A DNA stretch of 64,000 nucleotides, from the NCBI RefSeq assembly GCF_000472905.1, contig NZ_AXAR01000008.1, positions 1 to 64,000 of the forward strand, written 5' to 3'. A program made the translations under genes and the position numbers. Positions within the stretch are counted from its first letter, which is position 1. Each line of letters begins with the position of its first letter. The notes beneath the pieces were generated by a model. It ran no database searches and had not been told where the DNA came from. It was given only the letters and a program-made list of their open reading frames with translations. Source of the stretch: Alicyclobacillus pomorum DSM 14955. Its GTDB lineage: Bacteria > Bacillota > Bacilli > Alicyclobacillales > Alicyclobacillaceae. This document shows, one piece after another, positions 16,578-25,939 of this stretch.

Positions 16578-16590
16578 CATCACCACCCTC

Positions 16591-16618
16591 TCGTAAGCGC
16601 TTTCTGATAACGTTATCA
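16591..16618 (-). promoter_or_regulatory. LacI operator 1 with an adjoining cre-like site
   Basis: TGATAACGTTATCA at 16605-16618 is a perfect 14-bp palindrome with the central CG typical of LacI-family operators. Touching it, TCGTAAGCGCTTTCT (16591-16605) resembles a CcpA cre site. The pair lies just upstream of the lacI start, so both specific and global carbon control are likely. Confidence 0.75.
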
Positions 16619-16671
16619 AAAAATGGTCACATCGCTGCCTATAGAACAATACGGCTTTCCACACGATTCCA

Positions 16672-16685
16672 TGATAACGTTATCA
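16672..16685. promoter_or_regulatory. LacI operator 2
   Basis: Identical perfect palindrome TGATAACGTTATCA, 67 bp from operator 1 centre to centre. This is roughly a whole number of helical turns, which would suit a repression loop. Confidence 0.75.
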
Positions 16686-16790
16686 TCTCTAGTTATATTT
16701 AACATACTTCTCTGTGAATTCAATTGTCAACATAGATTTGCGTACGTACACCGTTACGCGGAAGCGGCACGTGTTTTGGCACTGTTTTAT

Positions 16791-16842
16791 GGTCGTTTAT
16801 GGTGTCATGCGCAGCGTTCAATGCATTGCACCATAAACGACC
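16791..16842. repeat. 14-bp perfect inverted repeat
   Basis: GGTCGTTTATGGTG (16791-16804) and its exact complement (16829-16842) enclose 24 bases, and GTTTTTGG follows on the plus strand. It lies in the gap between the ugp operon end and the LacI promoter. It is either a terminator acting on plus-strand transcripts or a protein-binding site; no plus-strand gene precedes it. Confidence 0.5.
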
Positions 16843-16977
16843 GTTTTTGGAACTGTTACATAGGGTTTAGTATGGGGAGATTGTTAACGTAACACAGAAC
16901 TGAGGTTGGAACTTGTACGGGTGTACATGGCCATTGACTGATACTATGGGACGATGCCGCCACGGCAAAAACGGGGT

Positions 16978-18126
16978 CTAATTTGTTTCACCAGCGTACA
17001 CACCCTCTGTCTGATTCGTCACCCCAATCGCCTCTTGTGTATCGGCGCGGAATAAGTGAACTTTATTCATATCTAACACTAGTTTCACCAGTGTTCCCGG
17101 CTGAAGATAAAATCTCGAGTTCACGCGGGCAATGATGTTTTGACCCGATACTGTCACATGTAGATAGACTTCAGAACCAACATTCTCGCTGACTTCAACT
17201 TTTCCATAAATCACGGATTCTGGATACTGTGACGTTAGAGTATCTTCAATGTGCAAGTCTTCGGGACGGATACCTAAAATAACTTCCTGTCCGATGACTC
17301 CTTCGGAACGACAAATCGGGTATCTATTTTCCGGAAGGAGAATGGAAGTGCCCGTGGTGCGAAAATACACCTGCTCATTTTCTTCAACGATTCTTCCACG
17401 AAGGAAATTCATAGCCGGTGAACCGATAAACCCAGCCACAAACATGTTTGCTGGAGAATGATATACCTCCTGAGGAGTGCCACATTGTTGAATGACTCCA
17501 TCTTTCATAACAACAATGCGATCTCCCATTGTCATTGCCTCAGTTTGATCGTGAGTAACATAAATTGTAGTTGTTTGAATTCGTTGATGAAGTTTACGAA
17601 TTTCCGCCCTCATCCCAACCCTCAGTTTTGCGTCTAAATTAGACAACGGCTCGTCCATGAGAAATACCTGAGGTTCACGCACAATTGCCCGTCCAAGCGC
17701 AACGCGCTGGCGTTGGCCGCCTGAGAGCGCTTTTGGTTTTCGGTCTAGCAAGTGTTCGATATCGAGAATTTTCGCTGCTTCCCGGATCCGCTGATTAATT
17801 TCAGATTTGGAGAACTTTCTCAATTTGAGTCCAAATGCCATGTTGTCGCGCACGGACATATGAGGATAAAGGGCATAATTCTGGAATACCATGGCAATAT
17901 CTCTGTCCTTGGGCGGCACATCATTCACCCGACGATCACCTATGAATAAATCCCCTTCGGAAATCTCCTCTAACCCAGCAATCATGCGCAAGGTTGTTGT
18001 CTTCCCACAGCCCGAGGGGCCGACCAAGACCACGAACTCCTTATCTTCTATGTCCAGATTGAAATCCTTCACAATCATCGCCTCAGAATACTTTTTCCAA
18101 ACATGCTTCAAGCTCACTCGAGCCAT
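16978..18126 (-). CDS. ugpC: Sugar/glycerol-phosphate ABC transporter ATPase, UgpC/MsmX type
   Basis: A 382-residue ATPase with Walker A GPSGCGKT (residues 36-43), signature LSGGQRQR, Walker B VFLMDEPLSNLD, switch His in YVTHDQTEAM, and a C-terminal TOBE/OB domain (about 235-370) typical of the MsmX/UgpC/MalK group. Start ATG 18126 follows AAGGAGATG. It is the last gene of the ugp-type operon. The neighbouring sugar operon has no ATPase, so this protein may energise both importers, as MsmX does in Bacillus (inference). The symbol rests on context. Confidence 0.9.
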   Translation of the reverse strand: MARVSLKHVWKKYSEAMIVKDFNLDIEDKEFVVLVGPSGCGKTTTLRMIAGLEEISEGDLFIGDRRVNDVPPKDRDIAMVFQNYALYPHMSVRDNMAFGLKLRKFSKSEINQRIREAAKILDIEHLLDRKPKALSGGQRQRVALGRAIVREPQVFLMDEPLSNLDAKLRVGMRAEIRKLHQRIQTTTIYVTHDQTEAMTMGDRIVVMKDGVIQQCGTPQEVYHSPANMFVAGFIGSPAMNFLRGRIVEENEQVYFRTTGTSILLPENRYPICRSEGVIGQEVILGIRPEDLHIEDTLTSQYPESVIYGKVEVSENVGSEVYLHVTVSGQNIIARVNSRFYLQPGTLVKLVLDMNKVHLFRADTQEAIGVTNQTEGVYAGETN

Positions 18127-18207
18127 CAGATCAACATCTCCTTCTTAAAATGCTTGATCTTGTAAACTGCTACAGGAGGCATCATGTAAAAACGGAGATG
18201 ATTTTTA

Positions 18208-18951
18208 CTAGTCGGCAAAATCATCTTTAATACGCTTAACCATGTCAGGAACATTAGAAATCACAATGTCTGTATTTCGGTGAATAAATCTTTGAATTTG
18301 TTCCGGATCATCTACTGTCCAGACAGCAACACGAAGTTGCTCGGCATGGCAAGCTGAGATGAGCTCATCAGATGTAAGTCGATAGTCGAGGTTGACGGAA
18401 TATGCTTTCAATTGTTTGGCAATGTACCAAGGATCCGCTATCTCTTGATCGAATAACAAACCAACTTCGAAACTTGGATAGTGATCTTTAAGATACTCAA
18501 GGCACCTGTGGTGAAACGAGGAAAAGAGAATCTGCTTGCGAAGCGGATGTTGATTAGCAACTGAGACGACACGATCTATCAGAGTTTTCCAATTTTCGTC
18601 ATACACCTTAATCTCAATATTGTAAAATCCCTTAGGACACACCTCATAAGCATCGTTCAAAACATCTTGTAAGGTGGGTACCGATTGAAACCCCATTTCC
18701 GGTCTGCACTTGGCTGCGTTCAGTTGTCGGATTTGACCATAATCCATCAAGGATACAAGTCCCCGTCCATCCGTTGTTCGATCTACCGCCGGATCGTGCA
18801 TGATGATTGGTACTTCGTCAGCAGTGAGTTGAACATCAAACTCAAGGCCGTCTATTCCCAGTTCTAATGCCTTTCGAAAAGCCAGGCGCGTGTTCTCCGG
18901 ATAGTTTGCACTGAAACCCCGGTGTCCAAGGACCATTGAGTGATTTACCAT
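18208..18951 (-). CDS. Glycerophosphodiester phosphodiesterase (UgpQ/GlpQ-like)
   Basis: A 247-residue cytosolic enzyme of the GDPD TIM-barrel family, without signal peptide. The catalytic HRG (residues 10-12), ENT (20-22) and EFDVQLTADEVPIIMHD with the metal and catalytic residues are all present. It hydrolyses glycerophosphodiesters to glycerol-3-phosphate and an alcohol such as choline or ethanolamine. Start ATG 18951 follows GGAGGAG. Lying between the binding-protein and ATPase genes of a ugp-type importer, it probably processes the imported diester. Confidence 0.92.
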   Translation of the reverse strand: MVNHSMVLGHRGFSANYPENTRLAFRKALELGIDGLEFDVQLTADEVPIIMHDPAVDRTTDGRGLVSLMDYGQIRQLNAAKCRPEMGFQSVPTLQDVLNDAYEVCPKGFYNIEIKVYDENWKTLIDRVVSVANQHPLRKQILFSSFHHRCLEYLKDHYPSFEVGLLFDQEIADPWYIAKQLKAYSVNLDYRLTSDELISACHAEQLRVAVWTVDDPEQIQRFIHRNTDIVISNVPDMVKRIKDDFAD

Positions 18952-19017
18952 GGTAGCTCCTCCAAATTTTTATTCATCCCAGATTCCTCAAGTCATTCTA
19001 ACCAAGCGCACCATAAG

Positions 19018-19055
19018 TCGAATCGAGGCAGGTACAAGACCTGACCTCGATTCTT
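19018..19055 (-). terminator. Intercistronic hairpin in the ugp operon
   Basis: GAATCGAGG plus CAGGT pairs with ACCTG plus CCTCGATTC around a 5-base loop. On the minus strand no T-run follows, so it is more likely a processing or stability element between the binding-protein gene and the phosphodiesterase than a full terminator. On the plus strand it is followed by TTCTTTT. Confidence 0.45.
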
Positions 19056-19085
19056 CTTTTACGGAACTAAACTTTCTTGACTGCC

Positions 19086-20411
19086 TTACTGTAATGCGCT
19101 GTTTGCTTGATTGACTGCGTTTTTCATCGTTTGGTCAACAGGCTGGCCTTCGTCAAATATACCCTGCAGAGCTTGTTGAACATTTTGTAATACGCCCAAG
19201 TAATTCGGAGATGCGGGCGCCGCATGTTGGTACTGCAACTCATCAAGTGCCGTTTTGAACTGAGGGTTTTTCTTCAGGTAGTCCTGGTAACTCGGATCGC
19301 TCACTGCGGCCTTTTGAACGGGCAGGTAACCTGTCATCTCGGCCCACTTTGCTGACTGCTGTGGTGCAGTCCACCATTCAATGAAGGTCTCGGCAGCTTT
19401 GATTTGGTCTTGGGATGCCCCCTGCATGATTGCGATGTCCCCGCCACCAGGAGGTACAGCTAAGGTAGCATCCTTCGGCAATACCGCTGTTCCCCAGTCA
19501 AAGTTTTTGACGCCAGCTTTTACTTTTCCAGCCGAACCAATAGAGTCAATATCCATTGCCACTCTGCCGTGAATGAAGTCCTGTGTCATGAGATCCCAAT
19601 ATTGAGGTCCTGACTCAACCGTCGCATAGCCTTGCTTGACCAACGCTTGTTCCATTGACAAAATGTGGTTTGCGCTAGGGCTATCGAAGGTTGCCTTGCT
19701 AAGATCGCTCGAGAGGATATCTCCGCCTCCAGACCAAACGGAATATTCCCAAGGCCACCAGTCAACCAACGGCTCAAAACCATATACTTTTGCATCACCG
19801 GAGCCCTGGGTCAACTTTTTTGCGTCAGACTGCAACTCCGCCCACGTCGTCGGTGGTGCGGTGATGCCTGCCTTTTGGAAAAGTGTCTTGTTATAATACA
19901 GTACGGGAACGCTGCGGTTTAGCGGTACGCCGTAATACTTTCCGTTGAATTGTGTACTGACCAGCATACCTTTCAAAAAGTTATCGGGCTTGTCCACGCT
20001 GCTGTTCTGCATGAAGTCCGTCAAATCAACCAGTTTCCCCGTTGCAGCGAACACTGGCATGGAGTGTACTTCAATCTGTGCCATAGTCGGAGGATCTCCC
20101 GCCTTTAAAGCTGCTAACAGCTTCTGTTGCTCAGGTCCACCGCCGGAATAACTACCTTGGTAGGTCGCCGTGACGTGAATATTGGGGTGAGTTTTGTTAA
20201 ATTCCTGAACCATCTCCTGAACATCGTTGCTGAGATTACCGCCAATCCCGTACCAAAACGTCACCTGTACGGGCTTGTTACCAGAACCTGCAGCGGTATC
20301 GTTAGATGCATTTACGCTCGTTCCGTTAGCGCCTTGACCGCATCCAGCCAAGGCCAGCATGCCTAGAGAGGCGATGCTGATTCCACTGATTTTTGTCCAC
20401 TTCTTCGACAT
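19086..20411 (-). CDS. Glycerophosphodiester/sugar-binding lipoprotein (UgpB-like)
   Basis: A 441-residue extracellular binding protein. Signal with lipobox LALAGC (Cys at about 24), a short Asn/Ser/Gly linker, then a family 1 binding domain (QVTFWYGIGG, HPNIHVTATYQGSYSGGGPEQQKL). The YQGSY region and size fit UgpB-like proteins. ATG 20411 is chosen because AGGAG sits 8 bases before it. The presence of a cytosolic phosphodiesterase gene next door suggests a glycerophosphodiester ligand. Confidence 0.88.
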   Translation of the reverse strand: MSKKWTKISGISIASLGMLALAGCGQGANGTSVNASNDTAAGSGNKPVQVTFWYGIGGNLSNDVQEMVQEFNKTHPNIHVTATYQGSYSGGGPEQQKLLAALKAGDPPTMAQIEVHSMPVFAATGKLVDLTDFMQNSSVDKPDNFLKGMLVSTQFNGKYYGVPLNRSVPVLYYNKTLFQKAGITAPPTTWAELQSDAKKLTQGSGDAKVYGFEPLVDWWPWEYSVWSGGGDILSSDLSKATFDSPSANHILSMEQALVKQGYATVESGPQYWDLMTQDFIHGRVAMDIDSIGSAGKVKAGVKNFDWGTAVLPKDATLAVPPGGGDIAIMQGASQDQIKAAETFIEWWTAPQQSAKWAEMTGYLPVQKAAVSDPSYQDYLKKNPQFKTALDELQYQHAAPASPNYLGVLQNVQQALQGIFDEGQPVDQTMKNAVNQANSALQ

Positions 20412-20471
20412 GTTCTCCACTCCTATTGTGAAATCACTTTTGTATTTGAACAGCCCAGTGAGCTGACTGGG

Positions 20472-21326
20472 TCAACCCTTGAGTGACGTATTGGCAACAC
20501 CCTTGACGATGTACTTTTGGCCAAACAGAAAGATGGCGATAACCGGCACAATCGAGAACAAATCAGCAGCCATCAACAGATTCCATTGCAGCTGCTGCCC
20601 CGCATCCTGGCTCAAAAAGTAGGACAAAGCCACCGGAATCACGCGCATGTTGGTCGAATTGGTCGTTACAAGCGGCCAGAACAGACTGTTGTAGTGAAAC
20701 ACAAAGTTCAACAACACCAAGGTAACGATGGCTGGTTTGACGTTTGGCAACACGATAGACCACAGAATGCGGAACTCTGAAGCTCCGTCAATGCGGGCGG
20801 CCTGAACCATCTCCTTGGGCACGGAGACAAATCCCTGCCGAAGCAGAAAGATTCCAAAGGCACTGCCAATGAACGGAATGACCAGAGCACCGTACGTGTT
20901 AATGAGATGAACCTTGCTGAGCATGATGTAAACCGGGATAAACGTGGCTTGCATCGGGATCATCATGGCCATGAGAATCAGAAAGAAAATTGTTTTCTTG
21001 CCTTTGAACTCTGTAAATGCCAAAGCGTACGCCGCCATGCTGGATGTAATCACTTGAAAAAACACAATGAGCAAATTGGAAACGATACTGTTCACGAAAA
21101 AGATTCCGAACGGCTCGGCCCGCCAAGCCTGAACGAAATTCCCCCAGTCCACATTGAGAGGCAAGAGATGAAATCTGGGACTGAAAATGTTGTCATTCGT
21201 CTGAACGGCCGATACGAACATCCAATAGATTGGTAAAAGTATCAAGATTACAAATAGAATCAAGATAATGTGGGATACGCCTCGTTCCAAACGATTGTTT
21301 GGGTTTATCATTCCTCCACCACCCAT
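20472..21326 (-). CDS. ABC transporter permease, UgpE type
   Basis: About 280 residues, six predicted helices, with the EAA loop VQAARIDGASEFRILWSIVLP. It overlaps the end of the partner permease gene. Two starts are possible, ATG 21326 and ATG 21311; the latter is only one base from a GGAGG, so translation is probably coupled to the upstream gene. Confidence 0.9.
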   Translation of the reverse strand: MGGGGMINPNNRLERGVSHIILILFVILILLPIYWMFVSAVQTNDNIFSPRFHLLPLNVDWGNFVQAWRAEPFGIFFVNSIVSNLLIVFFQVITSSMAAYALAFTEFKGKKTIFFLILMAMMIPMQATFIPVYIMLSKVHLINTYGALVIPFIGSAFGIFLLRQGFVSVPKEMVQAARIDGASEFRILWSIVLPNVKPAIVTLVLLNFVFHYNSLFWPLVTTNSTNMRVIPVALSYFLSQDAGQQLQWNLLMAADLFSIVPVIAIFLFGQKYIVKGVANTSLKG

Positions 21327-22279
21327 CGGTTGCTCATTTTCACCTGCAACCAGGTTAAAACGGAGAGCAAAACCAGAAGGAGTACCGATGCAGCCGTCGC
21401 CTTGCCAATGTTGAACATCTGAAAACCTTCGTTATAGATGTAGTACACCAAGGTCGACGTGGCATTGTTAGGACCTCCGCCTGTCATCACGTAGACCTGA
21501 TCAAAGGTCTGAAAGGATTGAATCAAGCAGACCACCATGGCAAAGACAATGCTAGGTGCCAAGGACGGAAGTGTGACATGACGAAAAGTTGACCAACGAC
21601 CGGCTCCATCGACTGCCGCTGCCTCTTTGATTGCATCAGGAACACTTTGCAATCCGGCGAGGAAAATCAGCATGTAGTATCCGAGGTATTGCCAAACGGA
21701 CATGACAAGGACTGCCGGAAGCGCGTAAGCAGCTGAACCCAGCCAGTCAGGTCCAGCAATGTGTAGAAGGGACAAGACCCTGTTCACCAGGCCGTAATCC
21801 TTGTTGTATAGAAGCGTCCATACCAAACCTGAACCAACCAGGGGTATAACGTACGGACTGAACAGTACCGTTCGGTAGAAATTTGTGCCCTTCAGCTTTT
21901 TGTCTAACAAAACAGCAAGGAGCAACCCGAGCGGTAAGGATATAACCATCATGCCGCCGGAAAAAAACAGTGTGTTCCACAAGGACTCACGGAAATCGGG
22001 CGAGGAGAACAACTCCACATAGTTTTTCAAGCCTACAAACTTCGGTGTTGCACTTAACAAGTTCCATTTGAACCCGCTCAAGTAGATGACATAAACCGTG
22101 GGAATAAAAACAAACAATGTCATAAACACCAGTGCCGGAAGCATCAGGATGAACCCTGGCCAATTCCATTTCAGTGGCCGCAACTTCATACTTCTGGGCT
22201 CTGCTTTGTAGGGTGAAGTCATGCACACTTCACTGGTTGCTCCGACCTGGTCTGTCATGGTGGGGCTGAGTTTCCTCAT
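21308..22279 (-). CDS. ABC transporter permease, UgpA type
   Basis: A 323-residue permease with about six helices and EAA loop KEAAAVDGAGRWSTFRHVTLP. The ATG at 22279 follows AAGGAGGAG. First transporter gene of the ugp-type operon, starting 30 bases after the SMR exporter gene, with which it may be co-transcribed. Confidence 0.9.
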   Translation of the reverse strand: MRKLSPTMTDQVGATSEVCMTSPYKAEPRSMKLRPLKWNWPGFILMLPALVFMTLFVFIPTVYVIYLSGFKWNLLSATPKFVGLKNYVELFSSPDFRESLWNTLFFSGGMMVISLPLGLLLAVLLDKKLKGTNFYRTVLFSPYVIPLVGSGLVWTLLYNKDYGLVNRVLSLLHIAGPDWLGSAAYALPAVLVMSVWQYLGYYMLIFLAGLQSVPDAIKEAAAVDGAGRWSTFRHVTLPSLAPSIVFAMVVCLIQSFQTFDQVYVMTGGGPNNATSTLVYYIYNEGFQMFNIGKATAASVLLLVLLSVLTWLQVKMSNRWVVEE

Positions 22280-22309
22280 TGCGAATCACTCCTCCTTCCT
22301 CTTGCAACA

Positions 22310-22633
22310 TCACCGATGGATGCCACTCAAGTTCAAACCTGTAACACCAAGGATAATCAAGGCAATGGATGTGACCTGCATCGGAGACAGGGGTTCCTTA
22401 AAATACATAACGCCGATGAAGGAAATCAACACCATGCCAAGCGCTGACCAAATCGCGTAAGCCACACCCACCGGAATCTGCTTTAGCGCGATGTTCAGGA
22501 CAACAAGACTTGCACCGTAGAACCCAAACATCAATAGCGACGGAGTGAACCTGGAAAAACCGTTGGACAACTTCATCAGCGTCGTTCCACACACCTCCAG
22601 CACAATTGCCAAAAGTAACAGCAACCATTTCAT
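22310..22633 (-). CDS. SMR-family multidrug/quaternary-amine exporter
   Basis: A 107-residue protein of four membrane helices. The conserved Glu in the first helix (LAIVLEVCGTTLMKLS) and the GVAYAIWSALGMV helix mark the small multidrug resistance family, proton-coupled dimers that export cationic compounds. ATG 22633 follows GAAGG. It is divergent from a GbsR-like regulator and immediately upstream of the ugp operon. The real substrate (quaternary amines, guanidinium or others) is not evident from sequence. Confidence 0.9.
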   Translation of the reverse strand: MKWLLLLLAIVLEVCGTTLMKLSNGFSRFTPSLLMFGFYGASLVVLNIALKQIPVGVAYAIWSALGMVLISFIGVMYFKEPLSPMQVTSIALIILGVTGLNLSGIHR

Positions 22634-22900
22634 GTACAATCCTTCTCTTCTGTCTGAATGTGAACCCTCCGTTCGTTCAATTTGGATTGTACGTTCGATA
22701 TGTTGATATATGGTGGATCAGAGATTAAGTGTTTGTTAACTGTATGTAAATCGCGAAATTCCGTGGAGGAACTCGAAATATCCGCGAAGAATTACCTTTT
22801 TAGATACATGATCCGTCGTTATTTTGTTCAATTTTTTCTGTTCTTTTATCCCTTCAATTCATCTGTTCATAGCAAGGGATGCATTCAGGAGGTAGTGAGT

Positions 22901-23425
22901 GTGAAAACAGCTTTGCGGCAAGAGGAAGTACAGGTACTTCGTCAGAAGATGATGCATGCCATCTCCAGCATCATGGACTGGTACAATCTCACGCACTCAG
23001 CGAGTGAACTGTACGCCTTGATGTTTTTCGAAGACAGACCGATGACGATGGATGAGATGAAAGATATGATGGGTATGAGCAAAAGCAGTATTAGTTACGC
23101 GGTTCGATCCCTCATTGACTCAAAAATGATCTATAAACTCGACTACAAGCAAGGACGAAAAGAATTGTTCCGGGCCGAACCGGACTTCCTCTCTGCATTT
23201 CAAAAGTTCTTGACGTCAAAGCTGGAACGAGAAATTGAGGTCGTAACCTGCGCCATTGAAGAAGTCATGCCGAGATTGAAAGAAATCCTGGAGGACAAAG
23301 ATACACCGGAAACCATCCGACAAGACGTGAATAAGGATCTCAACAAGGTGATTCACGCCAAAAACTATTACACATGGCTACAAGGGTTTGTGAACCGATT
23401 GAAAGCAGAAACGCTCCCCAACTAA
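22901..23425 (+). CDS. GbsR/MarR-like transcriptional regulator
   Basis: A 174-residue protein. A winged-helix DNA-binding region (about 35-95; MTMDEMKDMMGMSKSSISYAV then a KLDYKQGRKELFRAE wing) is followed by a helical C-terminal part, as in GbsR, the choline-sensing repressor of glycine betaine genes in Bacillus. GTG 22901 is chosen because AGGAGG lies 8 bases upstream. Divergent orientation to the SMR-ugp genes suggests that it controls them. Confidence 0.8.
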   Translation: MKTALRQEEVQVLRQKMMHAISSIMDWYNLTHSASELYALMFFEDRPMTMDEMKDMMGMSKSSISYAVRSLIDSKMIYKLDYKQGRKELFRAEPDFLSAFQKFLTSKLEREIEVVTCAIEEVMPRLKEILEDKDTPETIRQDVNKDLNKVIHAKNYYTWLQGFVNRLKAETLPN

Positions 23426-23513
23426 AGGATGCTTTACCATCGCACACCCGCCTTCTAGTTCCAGCCGTTCTCGCCGAGGCAAACCTCGGAATCCTTCCGT
23501 ATAATGAGGAGAC

Positions 23514-24188
23514 ATGAATACACGGAAAACTATCGCTTACGCGTTTCTCGGTTTGCTGGCTGCTTGCGTGGTCGTGGTTGTGCTGGTCCCCGCTGCGCGA
23601 GAAGGGGTCTCCAGGTTCTTCGCTGTCGCATCGTTTCAAGAACTGCAGGCCTACGCGCACAAACTCGGCGCATGGGCCCCCTGCTTCATCATTCTTCTGA
23701 TGGCGTCGCACTGTGTGACCTTTCTTCCCTCCGAAATCCTGATGGCCGCTAACCTCATCCTGTTCGGGCCGGTCGTCGGTACGTTGTACACCTGGTTGGG
23801 AGGCATGCTCGGCGCCTATCTAGCCTTCTTCTTAGCGCGCCGCTTTGGCAGGCCTGTGGTGCAACGATTTGTGCCTGCACACGCATTGTCCAGTTTTGAC
23901 GCTTTCGTGGAGAAACGCGGGGCACTTGGGCTGTTGTTGCTGCGGTTGATTCCCTTTGTCTCGTTCAACGCCCTGAACTACGGTTCTGGCCTCACGAGGA
24001 TTTCCATCTGGAATTTCACGTGGACCACCGCCATCGGCATTCTCCCTTTCGAAATCATGTTTGCCTTGGTATACCACAGTGTTTCCAGCCACACGACCGC
24101 GCTGATGACGCTGTCGGCCATTGCGGTCATGGTATTGCTGGCCGCATTTGCCGCGACGCTGTGCAAGCGCCCGCGGCGTGGACGTTGA
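23514..24188 (+). CDS. TVP38/TMEM64 (VTT domain) membrane protein
   Basis: A 224-residue integral membrane protein with about six hydrophobic segments. The VTT-domain pattern is present: FLPSEILMAANLILFGPVVG, GGMLGAYLAFFLARRFGR and LLLLRLIPFVSFNALNYGSG. DedA/TVP38 proteins have been linked to lipid scrambling or transport and envelope homeostasis. ATG 23514 follows GAGGAG; a TATAAT just upstream (about 23500) would give a very short leader. Confidence 0.9.
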   Translation: MNTRKTIAYAFLGLLAACVVVVVLVPAAREGVSRFFAVASFQELQAYAHKLGAWAPCFIILLMASHCVTFLPSEILMAANLILFGPVVGTLYTWLGGMLGAYLAFFLARRFGRPVVQRFVPAHALSSFDAFVEKRGALGLLLLRLIPFVSFNALNYGSGLTRISIWNFTWTTAIGILPFEIMFALVYHSVSSHTTALMTLSAIAVMVLLAAFAATLCKRPRRGR

Positions 24189-24270
24189 ATCGCTGTCTGA
24201 ATGGACGTTGCTTCTCGAATCACGGCGCCATATGATAAGTGGGTGTTTACACGGACATGGAGGCGACTGA

Positions 24271-25860
24271 ATGGGAACATTACAGCAAGAAATACAGATG
24301 GAAACGAACAAGCGCCGAACGTTTGCCATCATTTCTCATCCGGATGCCGGGAAAACCACGCTCACCGAAAAACTCCTGCTGTTTGGCGGAGCCATTCGCG
24401 AAGCGGGAACCGTCAAAGGTAGAAAGGCGAGGCGCCACGCGACCTCCGACTGGATGGAAATCGAAAAGAAGCGCGGAATTTCGGTCACATCGACCGTTTT
24501 GCAGTTTCATTATCAAGGCTACCACATCAACATCCTGGACACGCCAGGACACGAAGACTTCAGCGATGACACCTATCGCACGCTCACAGCTGCCGACAGC
24601 GCCGTGATGCTCATTGACGCCGCCAAAGGCGTCGAGCCGCAAACCATTAAATTGTTTGAGGTTTGCCGTATGCGCGGAATTCCCATTTTCACGTTCATCA
24701 ACAAGTTGGACCGTCAAGGGAAGGATCCGTTGGCATTGCTGGAAGAAATCGAAGCCGTTCTCGGCATCCGCTCGTGCCCAATGAATTGGCCCATCGGCAT
24801 GGGCGCAGATTTCCAAGGCATCTACAATCGCGGCGACAACTGCCTGGAACAGTACAGTGGCCGTGCGACAGAATCGACAAAAGTGTACGTGACCGACGTC
24901 GAAGATGCGCGTCTGCGCGACATCCTCGGCTCTGCCGCTCACGAGAAGCTGATAGAAGACGTGGCTTTGCTCGATATCGCAGGGGATCCGTTCGATGCAG
25001 AGCTGGTGGCACACGGCAAACTCACGCCCGTGTTCTTTGGCAGTGCCATCTCCAACTTCGGTGTGGAAACGTTTCTCAACCAGTTCATCAACATCGCGCC
25101 GCCGCCCGGCCCCCGGCGGACAGAAGACGGAGACCTACATGACACGACTTCTCCGTTTTCGGGATTTGTCTTTAAAATCCAGGCCAACATGAATCCTGCA
25201 CACCGGGACAGGGTGGCCTTTCTCCGCATCTGCTCCGGCAAGTTTGAACGGGGAATGACCGTGCGCCACGTGCGAACCGGAAAGAACATCAACCTGTCTC
25301 AGCCACAGCAATTCTTCGCCCAGGACAGAACGATGACCGAAGTCGCATATCCCGGCGACATAATCGGTATCTTTGATCCGGGTATTTTCCAAATTGGAGA
25401 TACGCTGTGCCTGGAAGGCGCGTTTCAGTTCGAGCGGCTTCCCCAGTTTTCACCGGAGCACTTCGCCCGGGTGTCCGTGAAAGACACCCTCAAGTACAAA
25501 CAATTTCACAAAGGGCTGCAGCAACTCGCCGAAGAAGGGGCGGTTCAGGTGTTCCGGATGGTCAATCGAACCGAAGACATGATCCTCGGCGTGGTCGGCC
25601 CGCTGCAACTGGACGTGTTTGAGTATCGCTTGAAAGCGGAATATGGCGCTGAGATTCACATCTCGCACCTACCGTATCGATTTGCTCGGTGGCTCAAGGC
25701 CGACAACCCAGAGACACTCAATTACGATCACGCCTCGTGCCTGATGGTCCGAGATCACCACGACCGCCTCGTGATGTTGTTCCCGGACGAATTTTCGCTG
25801 CGCTGGGTGACGGATAAAAACCCTGGGGTTTCACTGTATCCCACATCGTACGGCCTGTAG
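24271..25860 (+). CDS. prfC: Peptide chain release factor 3
   Basis: A 529-residue translational GTPase, normal length for RF3. G1 ISHPDAGKTTLTEKLL, the switch region RRHATSDWMEIEKKRGISVTS split by G2, G3 DTPGHEDFSDDTYRTL and G4 FINKLDRQGKDP are all visible, followed by the family-specific FFGSAISNFGVETFL. It recycles RF1 and RF2 from the ribosome after peptide release. ATG 24271 follows GGAGG. No gene-specific regulation seen. Confidence 0.95.
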   Translation: MGTLQQEIQMETNKRRTFAIISHPDAGKTTLTEKLLLFGGAIREAGTVKGRKARRHATSDWMEIEKKRGISVTSTVLQFHYQGYHINILDTPGHEDFSDDTYRTLTAADSAVMLIDAAKGVEPQTIKLFEVCRMRGIPIFTFINKLDRQGKDPLALLEEIEAVLGIRSCPMNWPIGMGADFQGIYNRGDNCLEQYSGRATESTKVYVTDVEDARLRDILGSAAHEKLIEDVALLDIAGDPFDAELVAHGKLTPVFFGSAISNFGVETFLNQFINIAPPPGPRRTEDGDLHDTTSPFSGFVFKIQANMNPAHRDRVAFLRICSGKFERGMTVRHVRTGKNINLSQPQQFFAQDRTMTEVAYPGDIIGIFDPGIFQIGDTLCLEGAFQFERLPQFSPEHFARVSVKDTLKYKQFHKGLQQLAEEGAVQVFRMVNRTEDMILGVVGPLQLDVFEYRLKAEYGAEIHISHLPYRFARWLKADNPETLNYDHASCLMVRDHHDRLVMLFPDEFSLRWVTDKNPGVSLYPTSYGL

Positions 25861-25939
25861 AGGAATTCCAATTTCTGCGTAATGAGCACATTTGCGGGGA
25901 ACCCTGATGAGGAACCATGTGAGGAAGGGGCGTCCGCAT

